A stretch of DNA of 64,000 bases, taken from Sphingomonas sp. Y38-1Y. Lineage in GTDB: Bacteria > Pseudomonadota > Alphaproteobacteria > Sphingomonadales > Sphingomonadaceae. The DNA lies in contig NZ_CP135916.1 of NCBI RefSeq assembly GCF_032391395.1, positions 2,635,001 through 2,699,000 of the forward strand, in the 5' to 3' direction. Each line of letters opens with the position of its first letter. Within the stretch, counting starts at the first letter, position 1. The position numbers and the translations under genes are program-made. The notes under the pieces are model-generated. The model saw only the letters and a list, made by a program, of their open reading frames with translations, had not been told where the DNA came from and searched no databases. Positions 38,732 through 48,204 of this stretch are shown one piece after another.

Positions 38732-39106
38732 ATGGCATATCTATTGGTGATGCTGGGCGGCGCGGCCGGCTCGGCGGCGCGGCTGGCGGTGGGGCACGCG
38801 GCAACTCTGGTGTTCGGACCCGGCTGGCCCTGGGGCACGCTGATCGTGAACCTCGTCGGCGGATTGTCGATGGGCCTGCTCGCGGGCGGCCTGGCACAGA
38901 TGGGCGATGACGGGGAGCCGTGGCGGCTGCTGGTCGGCGTCGGCGTCCTGGGCGGCTTCACGACCTTTTCGGCATTCACGCTCGAGCTCGTGAACATGGT
39001 CCAGCGCGGCGACTGGGTCCTCGGCCTCGGCTACATGCTCGCCTCGGTGCTCGGCGCGTCGATCGCGCTGGTCGCGGGGCTCGCCGCCGCGAGGGCGCTG
39101 GCATGA
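38732..39106 (+). CDS. crcB: fluoride channel CrcB/Fluc
   Basis: 124-residue dual-topology fluoride exporter with four transmembrane helices. GWPWGTLIVNLVGGLSMGLLAG and the GGFTTFSAF motif with the ion-lining Phe/Thr are present. The stop overlaps the next gene start (ATGA). No fluoride riboswitch is seen upstream; the gap is only 35 nt. Confidence 0.94.
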   Translation: MAYLLVMLGGAAGSAARLAVGHAATLVFGPGWPWGTLIVNLVGGLSMGLLAGGLAQMGDDGEPWRLLVGVGVLGGFTTFSAFTLELVNMVQRGDWVLGLGYMLASVLGASIALVAGLAAARALA

Positions 39107-40197
39107 GCGACGATAAGGGCCAGGTCCGCCAGTTCACCGTCGATGCCGAGGATGACGGCATCCGCCTCGACCGCTGGTTCAAGCGGCATCTGCCGGAGGC
39201 GAGCTTCAACCTCGTCTCGCGCTGGGCGCGAACGGGGCAGCTTCGCGTCGATGGCGCGCGCGCCGATCCGGGCGATCGCCTCGCGACCGGCCAGGCGATC
39301 CGCGTCCCCCCGGCCGAGCCGGTCGCGGCGACGACGCGCCCGGTGCGCGAGCGGCGCCCGCTGACCGCCGAACAGATCGCGTCGGCCGAGGCGATGGTGA
39401 TCCATCGCGACGCCCAGGCGCTGGTGCTCAACAAGCCACCCGGCCTCGCGACACAGGGCGGGACGAAGACGCACGACCATGTCGACGGCCTGCTCGACGC
39501 GCTGTCGTTCGAGCGCGACGATCGGCCCAAGCTGGTCCACCGCCTCGACAAGGACACGTCCGGTGCGCTGCTGGTGGCGCGCAGCGCACGCGCGGCGGCG
39601 TTCTTCTCCAAGCGCTTCTCGGGCCGGTCGGCCAAGAAGATCTATTGGGCGCTGGTCGTCGGTGTGCCGGAGATTGCCGACGGCCTGGTCGACCTGCCGA
39701 TCGCCAAGCAGCCGGGTACCGGCGGCGAGAAGATGCATGTCGACGAGGAGAACGGCCAGCCCGCGGTCAGCCGCTATCGCGTGATCGAGCGCGCGGGCAA
39801 CCGCGCCGCTTGGGTCGAGCTCCAGCCGCAGACCGGCCGCACGCACCAGCTTCGCGTCCACATGGCGGCAATCGGGCACCCCATCGTTGGCGACGGCAAA
39901 TATGGCGGGCAGGAAAGCTTTCTGACCGGCGGGGTCAGCCGCAAGATGCACCTCCATGCGCGCCGCATCCGCATTGACCATCCCGATGGGGGCAAGCTGG
40001 AGGTGACGGCCGAGCTGCCGTCGCACTTCGCCGATTCGATGGCGATGCTCGGCTTCGACCTGGCGCTGGGCGACGTCCGCGTCGACGACAGCCCGCCGCC
40101 CGCCACGCGGGAGGTCAAGAAGGCCAAGGCACGCGCCCATGCCAAGCAGGTGCGCAAGGAACGTCGCGGCGAACGGCGCGGTCGGGGGCGCGGTTGA
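39103..40197 (+). CDS. RluC/RluD-family rRNA pseudouridine synthase
   Basis: 364 residues. An N-terminal S4-like domain (DGIRLDRWFKRHLPEASFN) precedes the RluA-type catalytic domain with HRLDKDTSGALLVAR (catalytic Asp in HRLDxxTSG) and the GRTHQLRVH motif. The C-terminus is a Lys/Arg-rich tail (KKAKARAHAKQVRKERRGE). Which uridine it modifies cannot be read. It starts inside the crcB stop (ATGA) and ends inside the next start (TTGA). Confidence 0.9.
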   Translation: MSDDKGQVRQFTVDAEDDGIRLDRWFKRHLPEASFNLVSRWARTGQLRVDGARADPGDRLATGQAIRVPPAEPVAATTRPVRERRPLTAEQIASAEAMVIHRDAQALVLNKPPGLATQGGTKTHDHVDGLLDALSFERDDRPKLVHRLDKDTSGALLVARSARAAAFFSKRFSGRSAKKIYWALVVGVPEIADGLVDLPIAKQPGTGGEKMHVDEENGQPAVSRYRVIERAGNRAAWVELQPQTGRTHQLRVHMAAIGHPIVGDGKYGGQESFLTGGVSRKMHLHARRIRIDHPDGGKLEVTAELPSHFADSMAMLGFDLALGDVRVDDSPPPATREVKKAKARAHAKQVRKERRGERRGRGRG

Positions 40198-40859
40198 CCC
40201 GGCGCCTCGCGGTCTTCGACTGCGACGGCACGCTGGTCGACAGCCAGGCGAACATCTGCCTGGCGATGGAGCGCTGCTTCGCCGGCCACGGCATCCCCGC
40301 GCCCGCCCGCGCCGACATCCGCCGCATCGTTGGACTGAGCCTGGTCGAGGCGATCGCCGCGCTGCTCCCCGATGCGGAGCCCGCGCAGCACCGTGACATG
40401 GCCGAGGATTATAAGCGCGCGTTCCAGGCGCTGCGCGGCAATGGCGGCCTGCTGAACGAGCCGCTATTCGACGGCATTGCCGAGGCGATCGACGCGTTCG
40501 AGGCGGCGGGCTGGCGGCTGGGTGTCGCGACGGGCAAGTCCGATCGCGGGCTGTCGCTGGTGCTCGCGCATCACGGCCTCTCCCGCCGCTTCGTCACGCT
40601 CCAGACCGCCGATCGCCACCCGTCCAAGCCGCACCCCGCCATGCTCCACGCGGCGATGGCGGAGGTTGGCGCGACGCCGGAAACGACGGTGATGATCGGC
40701 GATACGAGCTTCGACATGGCGATGGGGCTGGCCGCCGGAACGCGGCCGATCGGCGTCGCCTGGGGCTATCATGCGGCCGACGAATTGCGCGACGCGGGCG
40801 CGCTCGCCGTCGCCGACCACGCCAGCGAACTGGTACGGCTGGCACAGGGCACCTATTAG
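40194..40859 (+). CDS. HAD-IA hydrolase (phosphoglycolate phosphatase-like)
   Basis: 221-residue HAD-superfamily phosphatase: motif I FDCDGTLVD (Asp9, Asp11), motif II in ATGKSDRG, motif III Lys in KPHPAML and motif IV GDTSFDMAMG. The start is TTG at 40194, overlapping the pseudouridine synthase stop (TTGA); no better ATG is in frame. The physiological phosphate ester is not identifiable. Confidence 0.88.
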   Translation: MTRRLAVFDCDGTLVDSQANICLAMERCFAGHGIPAPARADIRRIVGLSLVEAIAALLPDAEPAQHRDMAEDYKRAFQALRGNGGLLNEPLFDGIAEAIDAFEAAGWRLGVATGKSDRGLSLVLAHHGLSRRFVTLQTADRHPSKPHPAMLHAAMAEVGATPETTVMIGDTSFDMAMGLAAGTRPIGVAWGYHAADELRDAGALAVADHASELVRLAQGTY

Positions 40860-40865
40860 AAGATC

Positions 40866-41105
40866 ATGGCCAAACCCCCTTCCGCAAAGCCGCCGCGCGA
40901 TCCGGCGATGGGCCGCTATTATCTGATGACGCTGGCGCGGATCGTGCCGGTGGGCGGTGCGCTCCTCGGCCTTGTCATCATGGGTCGATCGAACCAGTTG
41001 CCGCAGCAGATTCTGGGCTTCGCGATCGTGCTCGCCGCCTTGTGGGTGATGGCGGTGGTGCCGCGCGCACTCGCCCGCCGCTGGCGGACGCCGCCCGCGC
41101 CATGA
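40866..41105 (+). CDS. small membrane protein of unknown function
   Basis: 79 residues with two hydrophobic segments (IVPVGGALLGLVIMG, ILGFAIVLAALWVMAVV). No recognised domain. It sits 6 nt after the HAD gene and overlaps the ATP12 gene by ATGA, so it is co-translated with it. Conserved-looking basic tail ARRWRTPPAP. Confidence 0.7.
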   Translation: MAKPPSAKPPRDPAMGRYYLMTLARIVPVGGALLGLVIMGRSNQLPQQILGFAIVLAALWVMAVVPRALARRWRTPPAP

Positions 41106-41794
41106 AGCGCTTCTGGAGCGAAGTCGCGATCGAGGCGGCCGATGGCGGGCATCAGGTCATGCTCGACGCCAGGCCCATCCGCACGCCCGGCCGCACGCCG
41201 CTGATCCTGCCGAGCCGCACACTCGCCGACGCGATCGCCGGGGAGTGGCGGGCGGTCGAGGGCGAAATCGACCCGCGCGCGATGCCGCTCACCGGCCTCG
41301 CCAACGCCGCAATCGATCGCGTGGCGCCCGATCCCGCGACCTTTGCCACGGGCATCGCACACTATGGCGAGAGCGACCTCACCTGCTACCGCGCCGAAGC
41401 CCCGCAGGCGCTGGTCGAGCGTCAGGCGGCCGCCTGGGACCCGCTGCTCGACTGGGCGCGCGGTCGCTACGACGTGCATTTCGAGGTGACGGCGGGCGTG
41501 ATGCACGTCGCGCAGCCGCCCGCCACGCTGGCGCGGCTTACCCACGCGGTCGCGGCGCGCGATCCGTTCGAACTCGCACCGCTGTCGATCGTGACGTCGA
41601 TCACCGGATCGCTGGTGATGGCGCTGGCGCTCGCGGAACGGGCGTTCGATGCCGAGGCGATCTGGACGGCAAGCCAGGTCGATGAGGCATGGCAGGTCGA
41701 GCAATGGGGCGAAGACGAACTCGCCACCCAGGCCGAGGCGGGGCGCAAGGCCGAGTTCGATGGCGCGGTGCGGTTCCTGGAAGCGCTGGCCTGA
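41102..41794 (+). CDS. ATP12-family F1-ATPase assembly chaperone
   Basis: 230 residues matching the ATP12 family, the assembly factor for F1-ATPase known in mitochondria and alphaproteobacteria. KRFWSEVAIEAADGGHQVMLDARPIRTP begins the domain; ESDLTCYRAEAP and LSIVTSITGSLVMALAL are typical. The ATG at 41102 overlaps the previous stop (ATGA); an upstream in-frame ATG at 41042 belongs to the previous gene's sequence. Confidence 0.92.
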   Translation: MKRFWSEVAIEAADGGHQVMLDARPIRTPGRTPLILPSRTLADAIAGEWRAVEGEIDPRAMPLTGLANAAIDRVAPDPATFATGIAHYGESDLTCYRAEAPQALVERQAAAWDPLLDWARGRYDVHFEVTAGVMHVAQPPATLARLTHAVAARDPFELAPLSIVTSITGSLVMALALAERAFDAEAIWTASQVDEAWQVEQWGEDELATQAEAGRKAEFDGAVRFLEALA

Positions 41795-41841
41795 CCTGAA
41801 TTTGGCCCTGACTCCAGATCGACGAGGGCATGAAATCTAGG

Positions 41842-41908
41842 CCGTTCGTGCTGAGCCTGTCGAAGCACGTGTCCCAGGCACGCCCTTCGACAAGCTCAAG
41901 GCGAACGG
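41842..41908. repeat. TTCGTGCTGAGCCTGTCGAAG-type palindrome
   Basis: 24-nt arms at 41842-41865 and 41885-41908 (CCGTTCGTGCTGAGCCTG and ...AAGCTCAAGGCGAACGG). It lies between the ATP12 gene and the HPP gene. Confidence 0.85.
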
Positions 41909-42006
41909 AGAAGGGTCTAATTCGAACTTTCTGGTGGAACCCCCGTTTCGCCGCACCCAAACAATCCTGAATTGCTCGCCCGCGCCTTCTCCGCGAAAGC
42001 CGCCTG

Positions 42007-42687
42007 ATGATCCGTCTGTTCCGCCCCCTGCTCGCCGGTGCCACGCTGACCGAGCGGCTGATCGCCTGTGCGGGCGCGGCGATCGGGATCGCACTGACCA
42101 TCGTGGTCTGCACGCAGCTGCCGCTTGGCGCCGCGGACCTGCCCGTGATCGTCGCGCCGCTCGGCGCCTCGGCAGTGCTGGTCTTTGCGGTGCCGGCCAG
42201 CCCGCTGGCTCAGCCCTGGCCGGTGGTGGGCGGCAACGTTATCTCGACGCTAGTGGGCGTCGCGATGTGGCGGCTGGTGCCCGATCCGGTGCTCGCCGCC
42301 GGGCTGGCGGTGGGCGGCGCGATCCTCGTCATGTCGCTGCTGCGCTGCCTGCATCCACCGGGCGGGGCGGCGGCGCTGACCGCGGTGATCGGCGGTCCGG
42401 CGATCCACGCCGCGGGCTATGGCTTCGCCTTTGCGCCGGTGGCGATCAATTCGATAGCGTTGGTCTCGATCGCGATGTTCGTCCACCGCGCGACCGCCCG
42501 CTCCTATCCGCACGTCCCCGCCGCCGCGTCGGCGATGCGCCCGGCACCGCCCGCGCCAGCGATCGAGGCGAGCGACATCGACGCCGCGCTTACGGACATG
42601 CACGAAAGCTTCGACATCGCGCGCGAGGATCTCGACCATCTGATCGCGCGCGCACAGGCGCACGCGGCGACGCGCGTCAGTTCTTGA
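42007..42687 (+). CDS. HPP-family integral membrane protein
   Basis: 226 residues with four to five hydrophobic segments and the family motif LHPPGGAAALT. HPP proteins of some bacteria and plants have been linked to nitrite transport. Here no CBS domain follows; instead a polar, Ala/His-rich C-terminal tail (about residues 175-226) with a predicted helical DALTDMHESFDIAREDLD segment. It overlaps the convergent gmk gene by 11 nt. Confidence 0.88.
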   Translation: MIRLFRPLLAGATLTERLIACAGAAIGIALTIVVCTQLPLGAADLPVIVAPLGASAVLVFAVPASPLAQPWPVVGGNVISTLVGVAMWRLVPDPVLAAGLAVGGAILVMSLLRCLHPPGGAAALTAVIGGPAIHAAGYGFAFAPVAINSIALVSIAMFVHRATARSYPHVPAAASAMRPAPPAPAIEASDIDAALTDMHESFDIAREDLDHLIARAQAHAATRVSS

Positions 42688-43330
42688 GCATCGAGCGGAT
42701 GAAGCCGATCAGCCCGGTCTGGCGCGACCGCTTGAGCCGCTCGGCCTTCAGGATCGTGCGCACGCACTCATAGCAATGCTCGACATCGTCGTTGACGAGC
42801 ACATAGTCATAACCGTCCCAGTGGCTGACCTCGGCCGCGGCGCGTCCCATCCGGGCGTCGATCACGGCCTCGCTGTCGGTCGCGCGCGCGATCAGGCGGC
42901 GGTGCAGTTCCTCCATCGAGGGCGGCAGGATGAAGACGCGGACGACGTCGCCGCCGGCGATCTGGAACAGCTGCTGTGCGCCCTGCCAGTCGATGTCGAA
43001 CAGCACGTCACGGCCGGAGGCGAGGATGTCCTCCACCTGCTCGCGCGGCGTGCCGTAGCGATGGTCGAAGACATGCGCCCATTCGAGGAACTCGTGGTTC
43101 GCGACCATGGCGCGAAACCGCTCGAGATCGACGAAGTGATAATCGCGCCCGTCGACTTCGCCTGGCCGCATCGGCCGCGTCGTCGCCGACACCGACATCT
43201 GCAGGTCGGCGTCCTCGGCCAGCAGCTTGCGCGCGATCGTCGACTTGCCCGCCCCGGAGGGCGAGGAAAGGACGAACAAAACCCCGCGGCGCTTCATGCC
43301 ATGGGGATCGGAGTCGGTCGAATGCACCAT
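42677..43330 (-). CDS. gmk: guanylate kinase
   Basis: 217 residues; it phosphorylates GMP to GDP. The P-loop SSPSGAGKST is at residues 22-31; the GMP-binding TTRPMRPGEVDGRDYHFV follows. ATG at 43330 or 43297 are both in frame; the longer start is kept because sphingomonad Gmk often has this short extension. It converges with the HPP gene. Confidence 0.95.
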   Translation of the reverse strand: MVHSTDSDPHGMKRRGVLFVLSSPSGAGKSTIARKLLAEDADLQMSVSATTRPMRPGEVDGRDYHFVDLERFRAMVANHEFLEWAHVFDHRYGTPREQVEDILASGRDVLFDIDWQGAQQLFQIAGGDVVRVFILPPSMEELHRRLIARATDSEAVIDARMGRAAAEVSHWDGYDYVLVNDDVEHCYECVRTILKAERLKRSRQTGLIGFIRSMLKN

Positions 43331-43404
43331 GGTCGCCTTTGGCGGGCAGAGGCGAGCAAGGTCAAGTACCCCTGCCCGCCCCTCGCCTGTCAGACGACGC
43401 TCCG

Positions 43405-43602
43405 TCAGACGACGCGGCGACCCTTGCGCCGGTCGTACATCTTCTTACCGACATAGGCGGCGCCGAGTGCGGTGCCGAGCGGGCCCATGCGGCGTAGGAC
43501 GCTACCCGCGGCATAGCCGACCGCCGCACCCTTCATGCCGCCGCGGCCATCCCGGCGATCGATCTCGCGCCCGACCAGCGCACCGATGATTTGCTTGATC
43601 AT
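43405..43602 (-). CDS. small glycine-rich protein
   Basis: 65 residues with a Gly-rich hydrophobic part (GAAVGYAAGSVLRRMGPLGTALGAAYVG) and a basic tail KKMYDRRKGRRVV. No recognised domain. It overlaps the next upstream gene by ATGA, making the pair a translationally coupled unit. Possibly membrane-associated. Confidence 0.6.
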   Translation of the reverse strand: MIKQIIGALVGREIDRRDGRGGMKGAAVGYAAGSVLRRMGPLGTALGAAYVGKKMYDRRKGRRVV

Positions 43603-43814
43603 GCCTGTTGCTCCTTGCCCGTGATCGTGTCGAACGCCTGACCCAGTCCGCGCAGCACCGCCCAGCCGACGGCGTAGGTCAGCACGACGGGTACCGCGAC
43701 CTTCAGGACGTTGGCGGTGATCGCGCCGATTACCGCGCCGTCGCCGACGCCGTCGTCACCGCTCATCCCGTCGATCGCCGCTCCGACGATCGCGCCGATA
43801 GTCGTCGCACCCAT
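43599..43814 (-). CDS. small glycine-rich membrane protein
   Basis: 71 residues with a Gly/Ile-rich start (TTIGAIVGAAIDGMSG) and a hydrophobic segment VLKVAVPVVLTYAVGWAVLRGLG. Glycine-zipper-like. First gene of the pair with 43405-43602 (ATGA overlap); both lie downstream of fumC on the same strand. Confidence 0.6.
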   Translation of the reverse strand: MGATTIGAIVGAAIDGMSGDDGVGDGAVIGAITANVLKVAVPVVLTYAVGWAVLRGLGQAFDTITGKEQQA

Positions 43815-43873
43815 GGGAAACCCTCTTCGCGTTACGTGAGCGTTCTGAACGGCAGCGGCGCGGCGCGGTTCCG

Positions 43874-45265
<1,392 letters not shown>

Positions 45266-45461
45266 CGTCGCTCCTAAAGTCTGGGGCAAGGCACAATTGC
45301 GCCCAAAATGAACCGGATATGATTGTTGCTTCGCACCAACCGGCAAAGCGTTTGAAACGCAGGCCGATTTGCGCGAAAACGGACCGTTCGCGCTTGTGCG
45401 CCGCGTCGTGTCATGGTGAGGATGAACCGTTCATCCGATTTTCCGAACTTGGAGCCCGTGC
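45266..45461. promoter_or_regulatory. divergent promoter region between fumC and a small membrane protein gene
   Basis: 196 bp separate two divergent starts, so both promoters should lie here. It is richer in A/T than its surroundings (e.g. AAAATGAACCGGATATGATTG near 45306) but I cannot place -35/-10 boxes with confidence. Confidence 0.4.
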
Positions 45462-45605
45462 TTGTTCGACACCACTCGTGAAGTCGTCGCCTATGGCCTG
45501 ATCGCCGCGATCGTCGCGGTTGCCGTGCCATGGTTGGTGGTAACGCTGAACCAACGTCGCCGCGAAAAGCTGCGTCGACGCGGGATCAAGCGCTACGGCC
45601 ACTAA
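45462..45605 (+). CDS. 47-residue membrane protein
   Basis: An open frame of 48 codons starting with TTG at 45462, with GGAG at 45451-45454 upstream. It reads FDTTREVVAYGLIAAIVAVA..., with one hydrophobic helix (about residues 10-30) and a strongly basic tail (RRREKLRRRGIKRYGH). It is too short for the usual length cut-offs. The signal-anchor-plus-basic-tail layout and the ribosome-binding site support it, though no family is known to me. Confidence 0.6.
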   Translation: MFDTTREVVAYGLIAAIVAVAVPWLVVTLNQRRREKLRRRGIKRYGH

Positions 45606-45650
45606 CCGCTAGCGCTTTGCCCGGCCCGCCAAACGGTGCATGGGCGCGCG

Positions 45651-45974
45651 ATGGACATCCCGGGCATCTATCACGACTGGATCATCTGGATCGGCGACGG
45701 CACCGGTCTGCCCGACGCGATCCTCCACATTCATGCGGGTATGGCGATCCTGCTGATCGTCCGACTGGTGTCGAAGCGCTCGCTCGGCACCTTCATCCCG
45801 TTCTGGGCCGTGGTCGCAGCGGAGTTCGGCAACGAGCTGCTCGACTATCTCCACTACGGCCTGCGCGTCCACGACACGCTGACCGACATTGGCAACACCT
45901 TGTTCTGGCCGCTCGTCATCAGCCTCGGCGTACGCGTGCGGCCAATGGCACATCGCGACCGTCCACAGGACTGA
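45651..45974 (+). CDS. membrane protein of unknown function
   Basis: 107 residues (start at 45651; an in-frame ATG at 45636 is also possible). Hydrophobic segments around HIHAGMAILLIVRLVS, FIPFWAVVAAEFGNELLDYL and TLFWPLVISLGVRVR. Histidines and acidic residues lie in the loops. No recognised domain. It lies 45 nt after the 47-residue gene. Confidence 0.65.
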   Translation: MDIPGIYHDWIIWIGDGTGLPDAILHIHAGMAILLIVRLVSKRSLGTFIPFWAVVAAEFGNELLDYLHYGLRVHDTLTDIGNTLFWPLVISLGVRVRPMAHRDRPQD

Positions 45975-46026
45975 CCGTCACCCCCGCTCCGTCATCGCAC
46001 TCTGGCGGCGAACCTCCGCCCCGTCT

Positions 46027-46512
46027 CTATTTCTTCCGCTTGAAGTCCACCGACACGACGTTCGATCCGTCGTCGACCGGCGCCGCGCGCGCCGCGTCGC
46101 CGTCGTTCTCGGCCGGCTCGTGCTCGGCGTCCTCGACGACGTCGGAGGCCTGGAAGCGGAGCTCGAAATTGACCGCGGGGTCGTGAAAGCCGGTGATCGC
46201 CGAGAAGGGAATGTCGAGGATCGACGGCACCTGGTTGAAGCTCAGGCCCACCGAAAAGCGGCTGTCGGTGACCTTGAGGTCCCAATAGCGGTGCTGGAGG
46301 ACGATCGTCATTTCGTCCGGGAACCGGTCGATCAGCCGCTGCGGAATATCGACGCCGGGTGCCTGCGTTTTGAAGGTGATATAGAAATGGTGGGTGCCGG
46401 GCAGGCCCCCGGTCGACGCGACGGTGCCGAGCACGCGGCCCACCACGGCGCGCAGCGCCTCCTGCACGATTTCGTCGTACGGAATCAGGCTGTCGGGGAT
46501 GGTGCCGGTCAT
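46027..46512 (-). CDS. ClpXP adaptor SspB-family protein
   Basis: 161 residues of the SspB family (alphaproteobacterial SspB-alpha), which delivers ssrA-tagged substrates to ClpXP. The substrate-binding domain contains FYITFKTQAPGVDIP and ILDIPFSAITGFHDPAVNF; the acidic linker (AEHEPAENDGD) leads to a C-terminal ClpX-binding tail VVSVDFKRKK. Divergent from hisB. Confidence 0.92.
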   Translation of the reverse strand: MTGTIPDSLIPYDEIVQEALRAVVGRVLGTVASTGGLPGTHHFYITFKTQAPGVDIPQRLIDRFPDEMTIVLQHRYWDLKVTDSRFSVGLSFNQVPSILDIPFSAITGFHDPAVNFELRFQASDVVEDAEHEPAENDGDAARAAPVDDGSNVVSVDFKRKK

Positions 46513-46596
46513 GCCCCCTAGCTAGCGCCCCTGCCCCCGTGGTCAAGCGCGCGCGTGTGATTGCATGGCCGCGCGGAGCCGTTATGGGGAGCGGCC

Positions 46597-47184
46597 ATGC
46601 GCACCGCCACAGTCACCCGCAACACCAGCGAGACGCGGATCGAGGCCGAGATCAATCTCGACGGCACCGGCCGGTACGAGGTCGAGACCGGCATCGGCTT
46701 CTTCGATCACATGCTTGAGCAGCTGTCGCGCCACTCGCTGATCGACATCCGCCTGAAATGTCAGGGCGATCTCCACATCGACCAGCATCACACCGTCGAG
46801 GATTCGGCGCTGGCGCTGGGCGAGGCGGTGGCCAAGGCGCTGGGCGACAAGCGCGGCATCCGCCGCTATGCCGACGCGCTGTCGCCGATGGACGAGACGC
46901 TGACGCGCGTGGCGCTGGACATCTCCGGGCGCCCCTGGCTCGTCTGGAAGACACAGTTCACGCAGACCCGGCTGGGCGAGATGGACACCGAGCTGTTCCA
47001 GCACTGGTTCCACAGCTTTGCGCAGACCGCCGGCCTGACGCTCCACGTCGAGACGCTGTACGGCGAGAACAACCACCACATCGCCGAGGCGGCATTCAAG
47101 GGCCTCGCCCGGGCGCTTCGCGAGGCGGTCGAGATCGACCCGCGCAAGGCCGACGCCATCCCCTCGACCAAGGGCGTGCTCTGA
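46597..47184 (+). CDS. hisB: imidazoleglycerol-phosphate dehydratase
   Basis: 195-residue monofunctional HisB, the sixth step of histidine synthesis. The manganese-binding signatures are [14 protein letters not shown] and [18 protein letters not shown]. The start at 46597 gives [16 protein letters not shown]. It heads the histidine block and its stop overlaps the next start by one base (TGATG). Confidence 0.97.
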   Translation: MRTATVTRNTSETRIEAEINLDGTGRYEVETGIGFFDHMLEQLSRHSLIDIRLKCQGDLHIDQHHTVEDSALALGEAVAKALGDKRGIRRYADALSPMDETLTRVALDISGRPWLVWKTQFTQTRLGEMDTELFQHWFHSFAQTAGLTLHVETLYGENNHHIAEAAFKGLARALREAVEIDPRKADAIPSTKGVL

Positions 47185-47486
47185 TGATCCGACCCGCCAC
47201 CCCGATGACGCTGGTGCTGCTCACCTATGTCGACATGGACGCGATCGAGCGGCTGCGTCCCGCGCATGTCGAGTGGATCCGCGAGGCGATCGACGCGGGC
47301 GTGATGATCCTGGCGGGGCGGCGCGACGATGCGACGGGCGGCGTCCTCCTGTTCCGCGGCCTGCCCGAGCATGTCGAGCCGGTCGCCAAGAGCGATCCGT
47401 TCGTGACCGGCGGCGGCGCGACGTTGGAACTGGTCGGCTTCCCGGCCAACCTGGCGGCGGATGCCCTGGCGGACGTGTTGGGGTGA
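47184..47486 (+). CDS. YciI family protein between hisB and hisH
   Basis: 100-residue YciI-like protein (LVLLTYVDMDAIERLRPAHVEWI, GVMILAGRRDD, SDPFVTGGGATLELVGF). It keeps the His and the DPF of the family's proposed active site. The start at 47184 overlaps the hisB stop; a second in-frame ATG (MTLVLL) lies 21 nt on. A role in histidine metabolism is suggested only by position. Confidence 0.85.
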   Translation: MIRPATPMTLVLLTYVDMDAIERLRPAHVEWIREAIDAGVMILAGRRDDATGGVLLFRGLPEHVEPVAKSDPFVTGGGATLELVGFPANLAADALADVLG

Positions 47487-47497
47487 GAGGCCGCCTC

Positions 47498-47600
47498 TTC
47501 CCCCCTTCCGCTTGCGAAAGGGGTCGGGGGTGGGCCTTCTCTGATGCCGCCGCCCCTGACCTTCCCACCCCCTGCCCCTCCCGCAAGCGGGAGGGGGGAC
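47498..47600. repeat. CCCCTCCCGC-type palindrome in the leader of hisH
   Basis: Two small palindromes, CCCCCTTCCGCTTGCGAAAGGGG near 47510-47524 and CCCCTCCCGC...GCGGGAGGGG at 47575-47596, form the outer arms of a larger inverted repeat. It lies directly before hisH, and the right arm includes the hisH ribosome-binding site. Confidence 0.85.
47589..47596 (+). promoter_or_regulatory. hisH ribosome-binding site inside a hairpin
   Basis: GGGAGGGG at 47589-47596 is the Shine-Dalgarno sequence 5 nt before the hisH ATG (47602). It is the right half of the 9-10 bp hairpin 47575-47596, so pairing would hide it from the ribosome. Confidence 0.6.
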
Positions 47601-47601
47601 G

Positions 47602-48204
47602 ATGACCCTCGCCCTCATCGATTATGGCGCGGGCAATCTCCATTCCGTCCATAACGCGCTGAAGGCCGCCGGCGCGACCGATATCGCGATCACCGCCGAT
47701 CCCGACGTCGTCGCCGCGGCCGACCGCATTGTCCTTCCCGGCGTCGGCGCCTTTGCCGCGTGCCGCGATGGCCTTCTCGCGCTCGACGGGATGGTCGAGG
47801 CGATGGCCGCGCGGGCGCTCAACGGCGGCGTGCCGTTCCTCGGCATCTGCGTCGGCATGCAGTTGATGGCGACGACCGGCGAGGAAATGGGCGTCCATGC
47901 CGGCCTCGGCTGGATCGAGGGGAGCGTCGCGCGGATCCCCGACGCGCCCGGCATCCGCGTGCCGCACATGGGCTGGAACGACGTCGTCCCTGCCCGCCCC
48001 CATCCGCTGATCGAGCCAGGCGAGGCCTATTTTCTTCACAGCTATGCGTTCAGCGGTGGCGACGTGCTCGCGACCACCGATCATGGCGGCCAGGTCACCG
48101 CGGCGATCGGGCGCGACAATTTTATCGGTATCCAGTTCCACCCCGAAAAGAGCCAGCGATACGGCATCGCGCTGCTCGAAAGGTTCCTCGAATGGCGGCC
48201 CTGA
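47602..48204 (+). CDS. hisH: imidazole glycerol phosphate synthase glutaminase subunit
   Basis: 200-residue class I glutamine amidotransferase partner of HisF. The catalytic Cys83 lies in [10 protein letters not shown], and FHPEKSQ supplies the His/Glu of the triad. It overlaps hisA by 13 nt. Its ribosome-binding site comes from the preceding palindrome. Confidence 0.97.
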   Translation: MTLALIDYGAGNLHSVHNALKAAGATDIAITADPDVVAAADRIVLPGVGAFAACRDGLLALDGMVEAMAARALNGGVPFLGICVGMQLMATTGEEMGVHAGLGWIEGSVARIPDAPGIRVPHMGWNDVVPARPHPLIEPGEAYFLHSYAFSGGDVLATTDHGGQVTAAIGRDNFIGIQFHPEKSQRYGIALLERFLEWRP

